64,000 bases of DNA. Origin: Scilla litardierei. Taxonomy: Eukaryota > Streptophyta > Magnoliopsida > Asparagales > Asparagaceae. Location of the stretch: the NCBI GenBank assembly GCA_030789695.1, contig CM061140.1, positions 171,020,319-171,084,318 of the forward strand, written 5' to 3'. Of this stretch, positions 36,241-46,089 are shown piece after piece. Position 1 is the stretch's first letter. Every line of letters starts with the position of its first letter. A program made the position numbers and the translations under genes. The notes beneath the pieces are model-generated. The model had not been told where the DNA came from. It did not search any database and saw nothing but the letters and a program-made list of their open reading frames with translations.

Positions 36241-37433
36241 ATGTTCCATGAGTTGCTCCATGGGATGGGTGCACTTCTGGTTGCATATCGTACACTCGAG
36301 CCAAGACTGTTGCACTAGCGTGATTGATACCAGTGCCCATGAGGCCATATTGATATGAACACTGATATGAACATTGGACTATGATAATACACCGGATACG
36401 GGGTAGTCTTGAGCTACGAGGTATGCGGGAGTGACCGGGTCCACCCTTATTAGTTAAGCTGTACTTTCACCCTGCAGGGGATGGTAGGTAGATATTCTGC
36501 GAGTTGCTCCGTGGGATGGGTGCACTTCTGGTTGCATATCGTATACTCGAGCTAAGGCTGATGCACTAGTTTGATTGATGGATACGACTATTCTACTGAC
36601 TAAGTCGAGACTACTCGAACGTGATAGAGCGGTATAATAATAAGCGGTCTTAAATTACTACTGAATCAGTGTCTAGAAAGGAATGGGAAGGGGGTTGGTC
36701 AACCAAAGGACTTTTCCTGCGGTCTTAGAAGTGACCTGTGCCTTCAAGCCCTGACTGCCTGGCTGGTTTGGGAGTTAAACTAGACTTCTTGCTATTAGGC
36801 CTGCCTACACTATTAGAATGTCAAGTGACTCTCATCTTTTCTTAAGTGTTACTACGTCTACCTGGTTGTCTCACTATTGTCATCACATTGCCGGTTGGTC
36901 AAAACATTGTTGCTACCATATGCCATGCCACATTCATTACTTTTACACTTGCACGGTCACCTTTACCTTATGCACCTTACTTACAACAATTGAGCAGCCA
37001 TCAGTACTTTACTTTTTGCCCATATATGCATGTATGTTCTTATTTTACTTTTTGCACCTGTAAGATCATCTTTTACTATAGTATGTTCCATACTTTTGCA
37101 CCACTCTATTTCTATTGCTAGAATTGTTGTGACTTACCTACGGTTCCATCTCTGTGGCACCGCAGACGACGTATATATGGAGATAGATGCTCTAGAGTTA
37201 ATAGCGCCTGGATTCGACCATGAGTTTGCAGCTTTCAGAGCTATTTTCAGTTGTGTACTTTTTTTCTTTCATGTACCTTGTTGGAACATTTTGTACAATA
37301 TGGATTGTAATAATTGGACACTATTTGGGTATTTTTGTACATCTCTGCATCGTGGCTATTTTGTTTTCACTGGTTAACTGCATGACCTGCGCAAATATCA
37401 AAAAGTAACGGGCCCCGGGAACGGGTCGTTACA
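36241..37433 (+). other. Right-hand part of element D, gene-less
   Basis: It contains a second copy of a roughly 257-bp unit (about 36396-36600). The first copy, at 27165-27261 continuing at 36241, is split by the copia-type insertion. The tail has TATACATGCATG-like text, an acidic short frame near 37164, and the end GGAACGGGTCGTTACA. The hydrophobic short frames at 36818-37121 look compositional. Confidence 0.5.
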
Positions 37434-37438
37434 GAAGC

Positions 37439-37641
37439 ATACCTCTAGATCAATGATCTAGGGAAGAACCAAAAAATCCGTAGATAGAAAAAAAAATCCC
37501 TGCTCCCGCAATACCTTGCAAGTAATCGATTGCTCGGCGTCGCAAAAACTAGATACCTTAGCAAGAGGGAAAAATATGTGGGGAAGATGGAATAAAATTT
37601 TGTGGCCCAAAATTTTTTTCTAGAGCTTCGTGCTAATAACG
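37439..37641 (-). mobile_element. Copia leader between D and the copia LTR
   Basis: On the minus strand this begins with CGTTATTAGCACGAAGCTC directly after the LTR. That is the form of primer site and leader seen in many plant copia elements. It continues at 15104 once D is removed. Confidence 0.6.
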
Positions 37642-37810
37642 TGTTGGAGAAAGAGTAACCATGGAAATAGCCAATGACATCCTTTTATTCATTCATAGTA
37701 TATGAGGTTACACCTAATAGCCCAAGGGTTTACCCCCACTACATGATAGTGGGGTATTATGGTGGATAATGAGGAAAGGGAGACCATTAGTCTCCCACAC
37801 GCTCATAACA
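37642..37810 (-). repeat. 5' LTR of the copia element
   Basis: A 169-bp LTR running TGTTGGAGAAAG ... GCTCATAACA in plus-strand text, with TGTT/AACA ends. On the minus strand it is followed by the primer site. The partner LTR should lie left of 12760 but was not found, in agreement with the truncated gag. It ends about 210 bp from the ACS stop codon. Confidence 0.65.
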
Positions 37811-38018
37811 CTTAAAAGACATTCTTTTCCTCTCCTGTAAAACCTAAAAACTAACAACCCAGGACTCATTTATTTTGGCCCTGCCAGAAAAAATTAAATC
37901 ACTAATACATGCGTTAACAATTAACATGCAAGCGAAGGATCATTCGGACCATCGAAAACCCAATTATCTGACCAATTCTTTTAATAAAAAAAAGTAACCA
38001 TCTTTCGTCTCCATCAAA

Positions 38019-39798
38019 TTAAGTAGCCGCATGAACGAGTGGGGAGTGAGGCGACATGAGCCTAGGAGTCATGACGGTCACGTCCTCAAACTTCGGCCTC
38101 GAGCTCAGCCTCAACCTCGGCACCTGGTACCTCTTCTTCTTCGCCTGAACCCCACCCCCGTTCGTCGACTGTTCGACGAACGATCTGATCCTCCTCAACG
38201 CGATCTCCATCGTCTCTTCGTCCATGTTTGCAAAACAGACCCTAAACCACCCCGGCTCCGAGCAATGGAACGATGTCCCCGGCGAGACGTTGAGCTTCAC
38301 CTCGTTTATAATATCCCTCCACAGCGAAATCTCGTCATCGGCCGTCGCCTTCTTCAGCAACGGGCTCAGGTCCATCCAACAGAACAGGCCGGCATTGCTC
38401 TCGAGGCACCGGATACCCACTTCGGCCAGGCCAGACGTGAAGGCCCGGTGCCTCTCGTTCAATCTCCGCGCGCTCTCCGCCAAGAACTTCGTCGTGAAGT
38501 CATCGTCCGACAGCAAGGAGGCAAGGAAATGCTGGGTCTGCGTCGACACGAGCCCGAAGCTGGACATCTTGCGGGCGCAGCTGACGACCTCGTCGTTGTA
38601 GGAGTAGACGACGCCCGCCCTAAACCCCGGGAGGCCGAGGACTTTCGACATGCTGTAGACGATGTGGATGAGGCTGCGGTCGACAGTCGGGTCCTCTTGT
38701 ATGATCTCCGAGACGCCGACTAAGTCTGGATGGGTGAAGTTCGTGCCGGCGAAGATCTCGTCGCAGACGAGGTGGACGCGTCTCGAGTTGACGAATGCGA
38801 CGACCGTCTCCAGCGTCTCTCTGTCCATCGACGTGCCGAGGGGGTTCGAGGGGTTTGTTAGCAGGACCCCCTTTACTCTGATGCCCGCGCTCTGGGCCTT
38901 CTCGTAGGCCGATTCGAGCGCGGCGGCCGTGACCTTGAAATTGTCGGCGCTCTTGCAGTGGACCGGGAGGAGCTGCACCCCGGTCCTCCATCGAAAATCT
39001 CGATCGAATCTGAAATACAGAGGGAGACCATGCATTAATTTTGTGATGACTTTAATGCATATGTACGTATTGACGGGGTCGGGTTGCATGCACACGTGAT
39101 CATCCAACGTGTAGTGACCATTTTTCGTTCTTTGGGAGTCCCATCAAGTAGTGATGGATAAAAGAAAAAATGATTGTCGCATTGGATGATCACATGTACT
39201 GTCTAGACGCCTAGGAGCCAACCTGATCCTGTATACACGTGTAGATACATACCCAGGATAGTATGGAGTCGGAATCAGGAAGGCTTCGCCGGGATCGGCA
39301 AGGCAGAAGGCGAGCATTTCTTGGGCTCCGGTGGCCCCGCCGCTCATCACGATGCGGTCCGGGTCGAACCGCACTCGTCCTCCCCGCACTTTCTCCATGA
39401 ATTTGGCCACTCCCTGCATCATCGAGACAGGTCACATCATTAGCCAACTCGGCTTTAATGAATGCACTTCGTGTTTCTTTTAATTACCATTTTAAGGTTA
39501 CCTGTCGGAAAGGCGGCAGGCCGTGGTAATCTTGGAAGTTGGCGACGGCGGGGAAGCCGGAGGCGCCGCCCGAAGTGCAAATCGAGGAGGCGGGGTTTTG
39601 CTTGATCCACTCCTGGATCATGTCGTGGCAGAGCAGGTTCTCCGCGAGGCCCATTTGGATCACCCCATCCGGGTTTCGGGTCGGGTGGAATGGATCCGTT
39701 TCGTAGGCCTTCCACCCGTCGAAATACGGCGAAAACTCGCCGTGGCCGTCGTTAGTTGCCATCTTGGAGAGAAGCTGGTTGCTAGCAGGGAATCCCAT
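38019..39798 (-). CDS. ACS: 1-aminocyclopropane-1-carboxylate synthase, type I, three exons
   Basis: Joining exons 39798-39502, 39413-39253 and 39009-38019 gives 482 codons. Introns follow FRQ (GTAACC...GCAG) and YPG (GTATGT...TCAG), standard ACS positions. The cytosolic, PLP-dependent enzyme turns S-adenosylmethionine into ACC, the rate-limiting ethylene precursor. Seen: AEN with Glu53, FQDYHG (Tyr91), NPSNPLGT (204-212), CDEIF (Asp236), PLP lysine Lys275 in [12 protein letters not shown], and Arg409 in WFRVCFAN. The C-terminal tail has RLRLSS (451-456) plus MTP and MSPHSP, the kinase sites of type I ACS, so stability is probably set by phosphorylation. Oddities: family members usually have DEIY and SLSKD, where this one has DEIF (Phe239) and SKV (Val276). 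All splice junctions are clean and there is no internal stop. Confidence 0.93.
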
Positions 39799-39995
39799 GG
39801 CGAGAAAATTCCAGTGGCAAGGAAGCAAGACGGGGGGGTGGGGTGGGTGGAGGGAGGGAGAGAGAGAGAGAGAGATTGAGAGAGAGAGAGGGAGCGAGAG
39901 GGAGAGGAAGATGGCAGCAGGGAGAGAGGGAAGGTTTGATGTTGGTTTGTGCTTGAGGGTTGAGAATGATGTAGTAGGAGTGTATTTATAAACCA
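39799..39995 (-). promoter_or_regulatory. ACS leader and TATA box
   Basis: The plus strand shows GGAGGGAGGGAGAGAGAGAG text (39848-39905), so the minus-strand leader is a CT repeat. GGTTTATAAATACAC on the minus strand (about 39981-39995) is a good TATA box, placing the start of transcription near 39955. Confidence 0.6.
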
Positions 39996-40340
39996 TAGAA
40001 GCGTCGGGTCAGCAAACACCTATTATAATGTTATTCAACATTCAAGTGTTTGTACGGACCTCCTGAGACTAAATAGAACACGTGTAACATTATCATGATC
40101 TTTTATACCAGTTGAAAAACGTGTGTAACAGTATCCTATAAGATATATATATTTTCAAATATCATGTATATATCCTATAAGATGTATATATGATCTTTTA
40201 TACCAGTTGATATACATTATTCTTATGTTTTCAAGGACGGAGTCAAGAATTGTTTCAATCATGTGTTACCGACCAAATGCAAAGGGGGCGTGGATTGGGT
40301 TTGGGATAAGAGATTTTGACAATTGGTGGGCTACAATGCC
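39996..40340. other. ACS upstream region
   Basis: AT-rich. ACCAGTTGA and CTATAAGATATATAT/TATAAGATGTATATATG occur twice (about 40105-40215) as a short local duplication. It ends at the Harbinger target site. Confidence 0.4.
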
Positions 40341-40754
40341 TAAGAGCAACTCCAACCCACATCTCTAAAAATCCCCCTTCAAAATGGAATATCTCTAAAA
40401 GATGTCATTTTGGAGGATGTGCAACTCCAACCCATCATCTTCAAACCCTATTTTCTCTTTGTTTAAGCTTTACTAATGAAATATATTTATCATTAAAATG
40501 TGATAATCTAATACATTATTTCTTCATGAAAGAAAATTATAAATAATATAAAATTATTATTATTATATAGAAATAATATAAAATTATTATTATTTTTATA
40601 ATAATAATTTTGATGGAAAATATTAAAATAAAAATCATGAGACATATAACATTAAACAAAATGTATTGATTAAAAGCAAAATACAACATTCTAAAAATTA
40701 AAAGATACAACAGATCGAAATTACAACATAACATAAAATTAGGACTAAAATTAA

Positions 40755-41925
40755 AACTCTGGTAGGACATCTCCCGTGCCACTTTCCTGATATCCATGTC
40801 CTCCATGACCACTTCCGCCATAATAACCACCTCCAGATCCACCTGCATCATATCCACCACTGTGATATCCACATTGATATTGATTGAAAGCACTAGGAGC
40901 ATAATGATTAAATATAGGTGATGGCCGGAAAGCTTCAGAAGTATTGTGCATGCTTAAAATTTGATCTTTTTTCTTTTAAAAATATTCTCGTTCGATCGGA
41001 TCAGTTATAGAATTTAGATCTTTTTCCATAATTTCTTTCTCTTGATGCTCTCGCTCTAGTCTTTGATGCTCTTGCTCAATCTCTAATTTTTTTCTTCTCA
41101 TTTTCAGCCGTGATCATTGCAAGTTGGTAACGCATTGAAAAATCCTTCTCTCGCCCTTCTTGTCCCCATTTTAATGTCTTTAAAATTTCTTGATTTCCTT
41201 CTGCTATTGATTCAAACATTTTATATTGTTCACTTGACTGTCTTTTTTTCATCTTTTCTTTCTTCCTTCCAGTTTGTCGGTTAAGTGAGTTATTGTGTAC
41301 CACTTGCTCCTCTCCGATTGGTGTTTGCACCTCTTCATCTGTATTCAGATCCAAGCTTCTTGAATTAAATTGAGACCTTTCTTCAGAGTCTTGAGAGATG
41401 TAAGTTCGTGAAGCTCTAGAAGTTGCAGGAGATCCATATGGTATATCAGCCCATTTCTCAGCATCCTTTAGGATGGCCCAGACATGATCAAATACAAACC
41501 CTTTTTTCTCATCAGGATCTTGCGAGAATAAAATTTTAGCACGTTGAATCTACAAACAAAGAAATAAATTTTATTAGCAAATATTATATATTAATCATAA
41601 ATAAAGAAAAATAGTTACTTACAATGTCAAACTCGGAAGCACCGCTTGGATTAAGAGACTCAATTTGACGAATGCATCCGCAAAACTTGTTTATAGCCTT
41701 AGAAATTAAAGACATGCGACATAAGAGAGACTTTGATGTTCGGGCTTCCACGCAATGAGGAGGTCTACGAGCATAAAAAATTGTAGAAATACGCTCCCAT
41801 AACCGGTCTTTCTTTTGATTGCACCCCATTATAGGGTCTTGAGAAACCTTAAGCCATGCAGAGTATAAGACTACGTCTTCCTCAACGAAGAAAGATTTTT
41901 CACGAATACTTGACTTATTAGCCAT
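40755..41925 (-). pseudogene. Harbinger Myb/SANT-like accessory protein, frameshifted near the end
   Basis: Exon 1 (41925-41623) begins MANKSSIREKSFFVEEDVVL, with the trihelix/Myb-like pattern of Harbinger ORF1, including WLKVSQDPIMGCNQKKDRLW. The intron has clean GTAAGT...TGTAG ends. Exon 2 (41549-41076) continues IQRAKILFSQDPDEKKGF and a basic KKEKMKKRQSSEQYK stretch, giving 258 residues. A 7-A run near 41087 shifts the frame. The adjoining frame would continue with EQEHQRLEREHQEKE and DPIEREYF, the usual end of the family, then a stop. A further short glycine/tyrosine-rich frame (40755-40951) follows. The product helps the transposase bind the ends and enter the nucleus. The break may be mild because the DNA-binding part is untouched. 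Confidence 0.75.
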
Positions 41926-41999
41926 AGAGATATGAGAAAATATATTTTAGATTTAAGAAAGAAAGAAGAGTGGATGACTTGAACGTGAGGAGTTGCTAG

Positions 42000-42830
42000 G
42001 TGGATATTTATATGAGATTAGTTGGATGTATGAGAATCCAATGCTAAGTGGAAGACAAAGAGAAACAAATCATAGATGTGGGAACCCAATGCTAGGTGTA
42101 TGGCTTGGTTCGGAATCCAATGAGATGAGAATCCAATGCTAGGGAGAAGACAAGAAGAAACAAATCATAGCTGTGAGAATCCAATGCTAGGTGTATGCCT
42201 TGAACGGGACTCCAATGAAATAAGAATCCAATGCTAGGAGGAAGACAAGGAGAAACAAATCATGATGTTGGAAGCCAATGCTAGGTGTATGGCTTGGTTC
42301 GGAATCCAATGAGATGAGAATCCAATGCTAGGTAGAAGACAAAGAGAAACAAATAATAGCTGTGAGAATCTAATGCTAGGTGTATGTCTTGGACGAGAAT
42401 CCAATGAGATAGGAATCCAATGCTAGTGGAAGACAAGGAGAAACAAATCAAGATGTTGGAACCCAATGCTAGGTGTATGGCTTAGTTCGTAATCCAATGA
42501 GATGAGAATCCAATGCAAGGTAGAAGACAAAGAGAAACAAATCATAGCTGTGAGAATCCAATGCTAGATGTATGTCTTGGACGGGAATCCAATGAGATAG
42601 GAATCCAATGCTAGTGGAAGACAAGGAGAAACAAATCATGATGTTGGAATCCAATGCTAGGTGTATGGCTTGGTTCGGAATCCAATGAGATGAGAATCCA
42701 ATGCTAGGTAGAAGACAAAGAGAAACAAATCATAGCTGTGAGAATCCAATACTAGGTGTATGTCTTGGACGGGAATCCAATGAGATATGAATCCAATGCT
42801 AGTGGAAGACAAGGAGAAACAAATTTATAA
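42000..42830 (+). repeat. 188-bp tandem repeat array between the two Harbinger genes
   Basis: Units are marked by TTCGGAATCCAATGAGATGA at 42109, 42298, 42486 and 42674, a spacing of 188-189 bases. Each unit contains several copies of the submotif GAATCCAATGCTAG. The array fills the shared promoter region, and the final unit overlaps the first codons of the longest transposase frame. Confidence 0.9.
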
Positions 42831-42894
42831 AAGCTATGATATATTTTCTTTAAAACATCACATTAACATTGTATCATCAACAAAATCCTCTACA

Positions 42895-44268
42895 ATGAGC
42901 TATAGAGCCGGTCCTTCTTCGAGCTCCAATGATGAATCAAATTCTATACCCCTTTCTTTTGATTTAGCGACACAAATGGCTGAGTGGGAGAAGGCATCTC
43001 AGCAATGGGAAGATGAGGATGCATTACTAGCTCAAATTTATGCGTCCAATAATGAGGCCCTGGCTCAATGCATTGGAGATGATGAAGAACCAGTATGTCG
43101 AGGATCAATTCATGGCCATAAAGCCATCAACCGTGGAAGAGAAGCTGGTCAAACCCGACTATGTAATGATTATTTTTCTGAGAATCCTACATATGGAGAA
43201 AATCTCTTTCGAAGAAGATTTTGCATGCGGAGATCTCTTTTTCTATGTATCGTTCATGCAGTGAAAGAACACGACACCTTCTTCGTGCAAAAAGTGGATG
43301 CTCTCGGCCAACTTGGATTGTCTACTTTGCAAAAGGTAACATCAGCTTTTAGAATGTTAGCGTATGGAGTGGCTGCCGATAGTACAGATGAATATGTAAG
43401 AATTGGAGAGTCTACTGCAATATCATGTGTAAAGAAATTTTGTCGGGCAATCGTAGAGGTATTTGGAGATGAATATCTTAGATCACCTAATGCCAATGAT
43501 GTTCAACAATTACTGCAGAAAGGTGAAGAGCGAGGGTTTCCAGGAATGTTGGGAAGTCTAGATTGTATGCATTGGCCATGGAAGAACTATCCAATGGCTT
43601 GGGCGGGACAATACTTAGGTCGCCATGGTGGGCCAACTATTATTCTTGAGGCAGTGGCTTCTTACGACTTGTGGATTTGGCATGCGTATTTTGGACTACC
43701 GGGTTCCAACAATGACATCAATGTGTTGCACTCATCTAATCTTTTTGCAAACCTAACCCAAGGTATTGCCCCTGCCGTTCAGTATACTATTAACGGTAAA
43801 GAATATAATGTTGGTTATTACTTAGCCGATGGCATATACCCCAAATGGTCAACTCTTGTACAAACTATTTCCAACCCTCAAGGCCCGAAGAAAATATATT
43901 TTGCAATGATGCAAGAATCGTGTCGAAAAGACGTGGAGCGAGCATTTGGAGCTCTTCAAGCACGATTTGCCATTATCAAAGGGCCAGCACGTTTTTGGGA
44001 TGAGCGTGTGCTCCATGATATCATGTCTGCATGCATTATAATGCACAATATGATCATTGAGGATGAACGCGATGACCCTCAAGATGTTACACTGCCTACT
44101 CCACCAAATACTCAAGATGCTCATGAGATGGAAGGCAATGACACAGAGAGATTCCGACGGTTTCTTGCTCAACACAAGAAACTCAAAGACAAAGTTGCTC
44201 ATATTGAACTTAGGAATGCACTGATCGAGCATTTATGGGCAAAACATGGAGATGAAAATGATAATTAG
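42895..44268 (+). CDS. PIF/Harbinger transposase
   Basis: An uninterrupted frame. The longest form starts at 42787, but that start lies inside the tandem array. I prefer ATG 42895 (MSYRAGPSSSSNDES), giving 457 residues. Catalytic DDE residues are all present, numbered from 42787: Asp259 in LDCMHWPW, Asp348 in LADGIYPKW and Glu384 in VERAFGALQ. Other family marks are FCMRRSLF, SNNDINVLH and MSACIIMHNMIIEDER. The enzyme cuts and pastes the element with TWA target choice. The neighbouring Myb-like gene is its partner. Frame intactness suggests recent activity or recent loss of it. Confidence 0.9.
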   Translation: MSYRAGPSSSSNDESNSIPLSFDLATQMAEWEKASQQWEDEDALLAQIYASNNEALAQCIGDDEEPVCRGSIHGHKAINRGREAGQTRLCNDYFSENPTYGENLFRRRFCMRRSLFLCIVHAVKEHDTFFVQKVDALGQLGLSTLQKVTSAFRMLAYGVAADSTDEYVRIGESTAISCVKKFCRAIVEVFGDEYLRSPNANDVQQLLQKGEERGFPGMLGSLDCMHWPWKNYPMAWAGQYLGRHGGPTIILEAVASYDLWIWHAYFGLPGSNNDINVLHSSNLFANLTQGIAPAVQYTINGKEYNVGYYLADGIYPKWSTLVQTISNPQGPKKIYFAMMQESCRKDVERAFGALQARFAIIKGPARFWDERVLHDIMSACIIMHNMIIEDERDDPQDVTLPTPPNTQDAHEMEGNDTERFRRFLAQHKKLKDKVAHIELRNALIEHLWAKHGDENDN

Positions 44269-44914
44269 TAAATTATCAATGTAATGATTTTTATATTTTT
44301 ATTATGTAATATTTGCAATCAATGAAATGTATTCAGCATCTATCAATATTATTCTTCAATGTTCATTTTTTTAATTTTTAAGTATCAAGTATTTCTTGTT
44401 ATATTGTACATATTTTAAATTTACTCGAAAAATATCCAATATTGGTCTCATTTTGTAGGTATAATTGAGATATTTCCAACTGTACTAAAATTATTAAATT
44501 TGGTAATGTGGTTTGTAAAATACTTTAGTTATAAATAACCATACTTAATTTAATAAAGGGTTAAAAAGGTAAAAACATGGGGGTTTTAATTTTGAAGGGG
44601 TGAATAGTGCCCCTTCAAATTTGAAGGGGCACTGTTGAAGTTCGGCATCCCTGGCTCCATTTTGCCGATGCGTTGGAGAGCAATTTCTATCCAAAATACA
44701 GATTTGGCGACGCGTTGGAGTTGCTCTAACGGCATGCATTTTAGAGAGATTTTATGTGAAAAAGGAGGGATTTTTGTTGTGATTATGATTTTGCCTTTTT
44801 CCCTTTCTTTTTGTTAATATGCTTCGGTTATGTATCCTTTTGGCACAAGATCTTTTGACTTTTTGAGCATAAAGACGGTTGCAAATACAATTTTAATGTT
44901 CGGCTATTTATAAA

Positions 44915-45079
44915 GGGATTCACGTAGATCAGGTGGCACCTGATCTAATAGACCAGGTGCAAGACACAAAAAAGGTGGGCCCAACAAGTACAAGTCCATG
45001 TGGGGCTCGTACTTTCCACCTTTTTGTGTCTTGGCACATGATCTATTAGATCAGGTGCCACCTTTTCTACATTAAATCC
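44915..45079. mobile_element. 165-bp inverted-repeat MITE with 9-bp TSD
   Basis: Arms of about 70 bp pair: GGGATTCACGTAGATCAGG... on the left, and in reverse from the right end GGATTTAATGTAGAAAAGG.... Both continue with GGTGGCACCTGATCTAATAG. A perfect 9-bp duplication ATTTATAAA (44906-44914 and 45080-45088) suggests a Mutator-type MITE. The arms themselves contain the short palindrome AGGTGGCACCT. Confidence 0.85.
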
Positions 45080-45282
45080 ATTTATAAATAGTGTTTTATT
45101 ATGTATTGAAGGAGAAGTAGAGCTTAGGTTATGTTTGATTGCGAGAAAATATGTTGAAATCTTAAACTCAATTATATAAAAATGACTTCTTTAGATCTCA
45201 ATCAGAAATATTTAATGTAATTCACTGTATCCATTCTATTGTTTTTCTTAAATATGTGCCACTGAATCTCCACATTGGTATG

Positions 45283-46023
45283 TGTTAAGGCCAAAAATGA
45301 CCGAAACAATCAAGATGCTGACGTGGACCCTTTCTTGCTGAGTTGGAGCCACGTCAGTCGGTTGAGTGGGACCCTAGGTTGGAAGAACCAGGGTCTTTGG
45401 TGGATGGTAGTCGACTTGTGGTGCTCGATCGACCCTAGCACGAATCAAGCTTCGATCGTTCAATGCTGAGAAGTCAGATACGACCCTCTCGTAGGATCGT
45501 GGCTCGAAGATCTGCACCACAAGGAAGTGTCAGGTGTGTCGGATCTGGGTCCCGACCCAAATTCCCTCCGATGCTTAAGTTAGAATGTGACTTAAAAGAG
45601 AGAGTAAGCTTGGAGCAGCTGAGATCGACCCACGGAGGCTCGTCTCGAGTCTAGCGTCGCAAGCTCTTTAGTAGAAGAGATATAAGTTGAAATCTTTAAT
45701 CCCAGAGTATCAGATCTCATACCTTGGGAGTTGGAAACCTTTTAGCATTGTCCTTTCAAGTATTTATATAAACGTTGGTCCAACGATGGCGAATAACCAT
45801 CCCTCATTGATTTGGACGGGATCTTCTCCGGGATTGGTGATAACGGCTGCCTATTTACTCGGTCTCATTAACTCCTCCTTGAGTATCGGTGAGAGTCTAA
45901 CGGTCGAGTAAACCGTTCGCTTGACTGAGTATTACTCTGCCTTAGTGACAGATTACGAGTTGTAGGCTATAAATGGGCTGCATATCTTGACACCATTTCA
46001 TGGGTCGTACCCGTGCACTAACA
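45283..46023 (-). repeat. LTR of a Tat/Retand-like element, minus orientation
   Basis: 741 bp; plus text runs TGTTAAGGCC ... CACTAACA. It is the reverse complement relative of the LTR at 48686-49421 (for example GATCTGGGTCCCGACCCAAAT against its complement at 49140). On its right, the minus strand reads GATGGAGGGCCAT before TGTTAG, a plausible polypurine tract. It would then be the 3' LTR of a minus-strand element. No 5-bp duplication is visible. Confidence 0.65.
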
Positions 46024-46089
46024 ATGGCCCTCCATCATTCATGTCTAAGGAAACAGAACTGATTGAGACTGCATGATGTGTATCCTCCT

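Larger units (their letters stand above)
15105..37433 (+). mobile_element. Element D, coding-less TG...CA element carrying two nested elements
   Basis: The left end is TGTAACGGCATG and the right end is GGAACGGGTCGTTACA. A perfect 5-bp duplication GAAGC flanks it (15100-15104 and 37434-37438). Subtracting element B and the copia-like insertion leaves about 4.1 kb. Its own sequence is 15105-16231, 25451-27261 and 36241-37433. It has an AT-rich left arm, a GC-rich segment into which B inserted, a TTTTGCAG|GTACC acceptor-like site at about 26383, several tandem repeats, and a tail with a short acidic frame (about 37164-37240). No retroelement protein is visible. Size and ends fit a solo LTR. Confidence 0.7.
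40344..44726 (+). mobile_element. PIF/Harbinger DNA transposon, possibly autonomous
   Basis: The terminal inverted repeats begin GAGCAACTCCAACCC on the left and, in reverse, GAGCAACTCCAACGC on the right. They are flanked by the 3-bp duplication TAA (40341-40343 and 44727-44729), typical of this superfamily. It has the usual two divergent genes: a transposase (plus) and a Myb/SANT-like partner (minus), separated by a 188-bp tandem array. The transposase is uninterrupted; the partner has a late frameshift. It lies about 540 bp upstream of the ACS start codon. Confidence 0.9.

Noticed and set aside
36818..37121. Hydrophobic frames resembling membrane proteins
   Set aside because: T- and C-rich noncoding text of element D reads as hydrophobic residues. 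No conserved start and no homologous frame elsewhere.
37811..37815. Target-site duplication for the copia LTR
   Set aside because: The opposite end of the element is deleted, so no comparison can be made.
38031..38723. Plus-strand frame of 230 codons and others opposite ACS
   Set aside because: Shadow of the GC-rich ACS third exon, which carries clear catalytic motifs on the minus strand.
45278..46028. Target-site duplication for the minus Tat-like LTR
   Set aside because: Flanks are GTATG and ATGGC, which do not match, so a clean solo LTR insertion is not supported.
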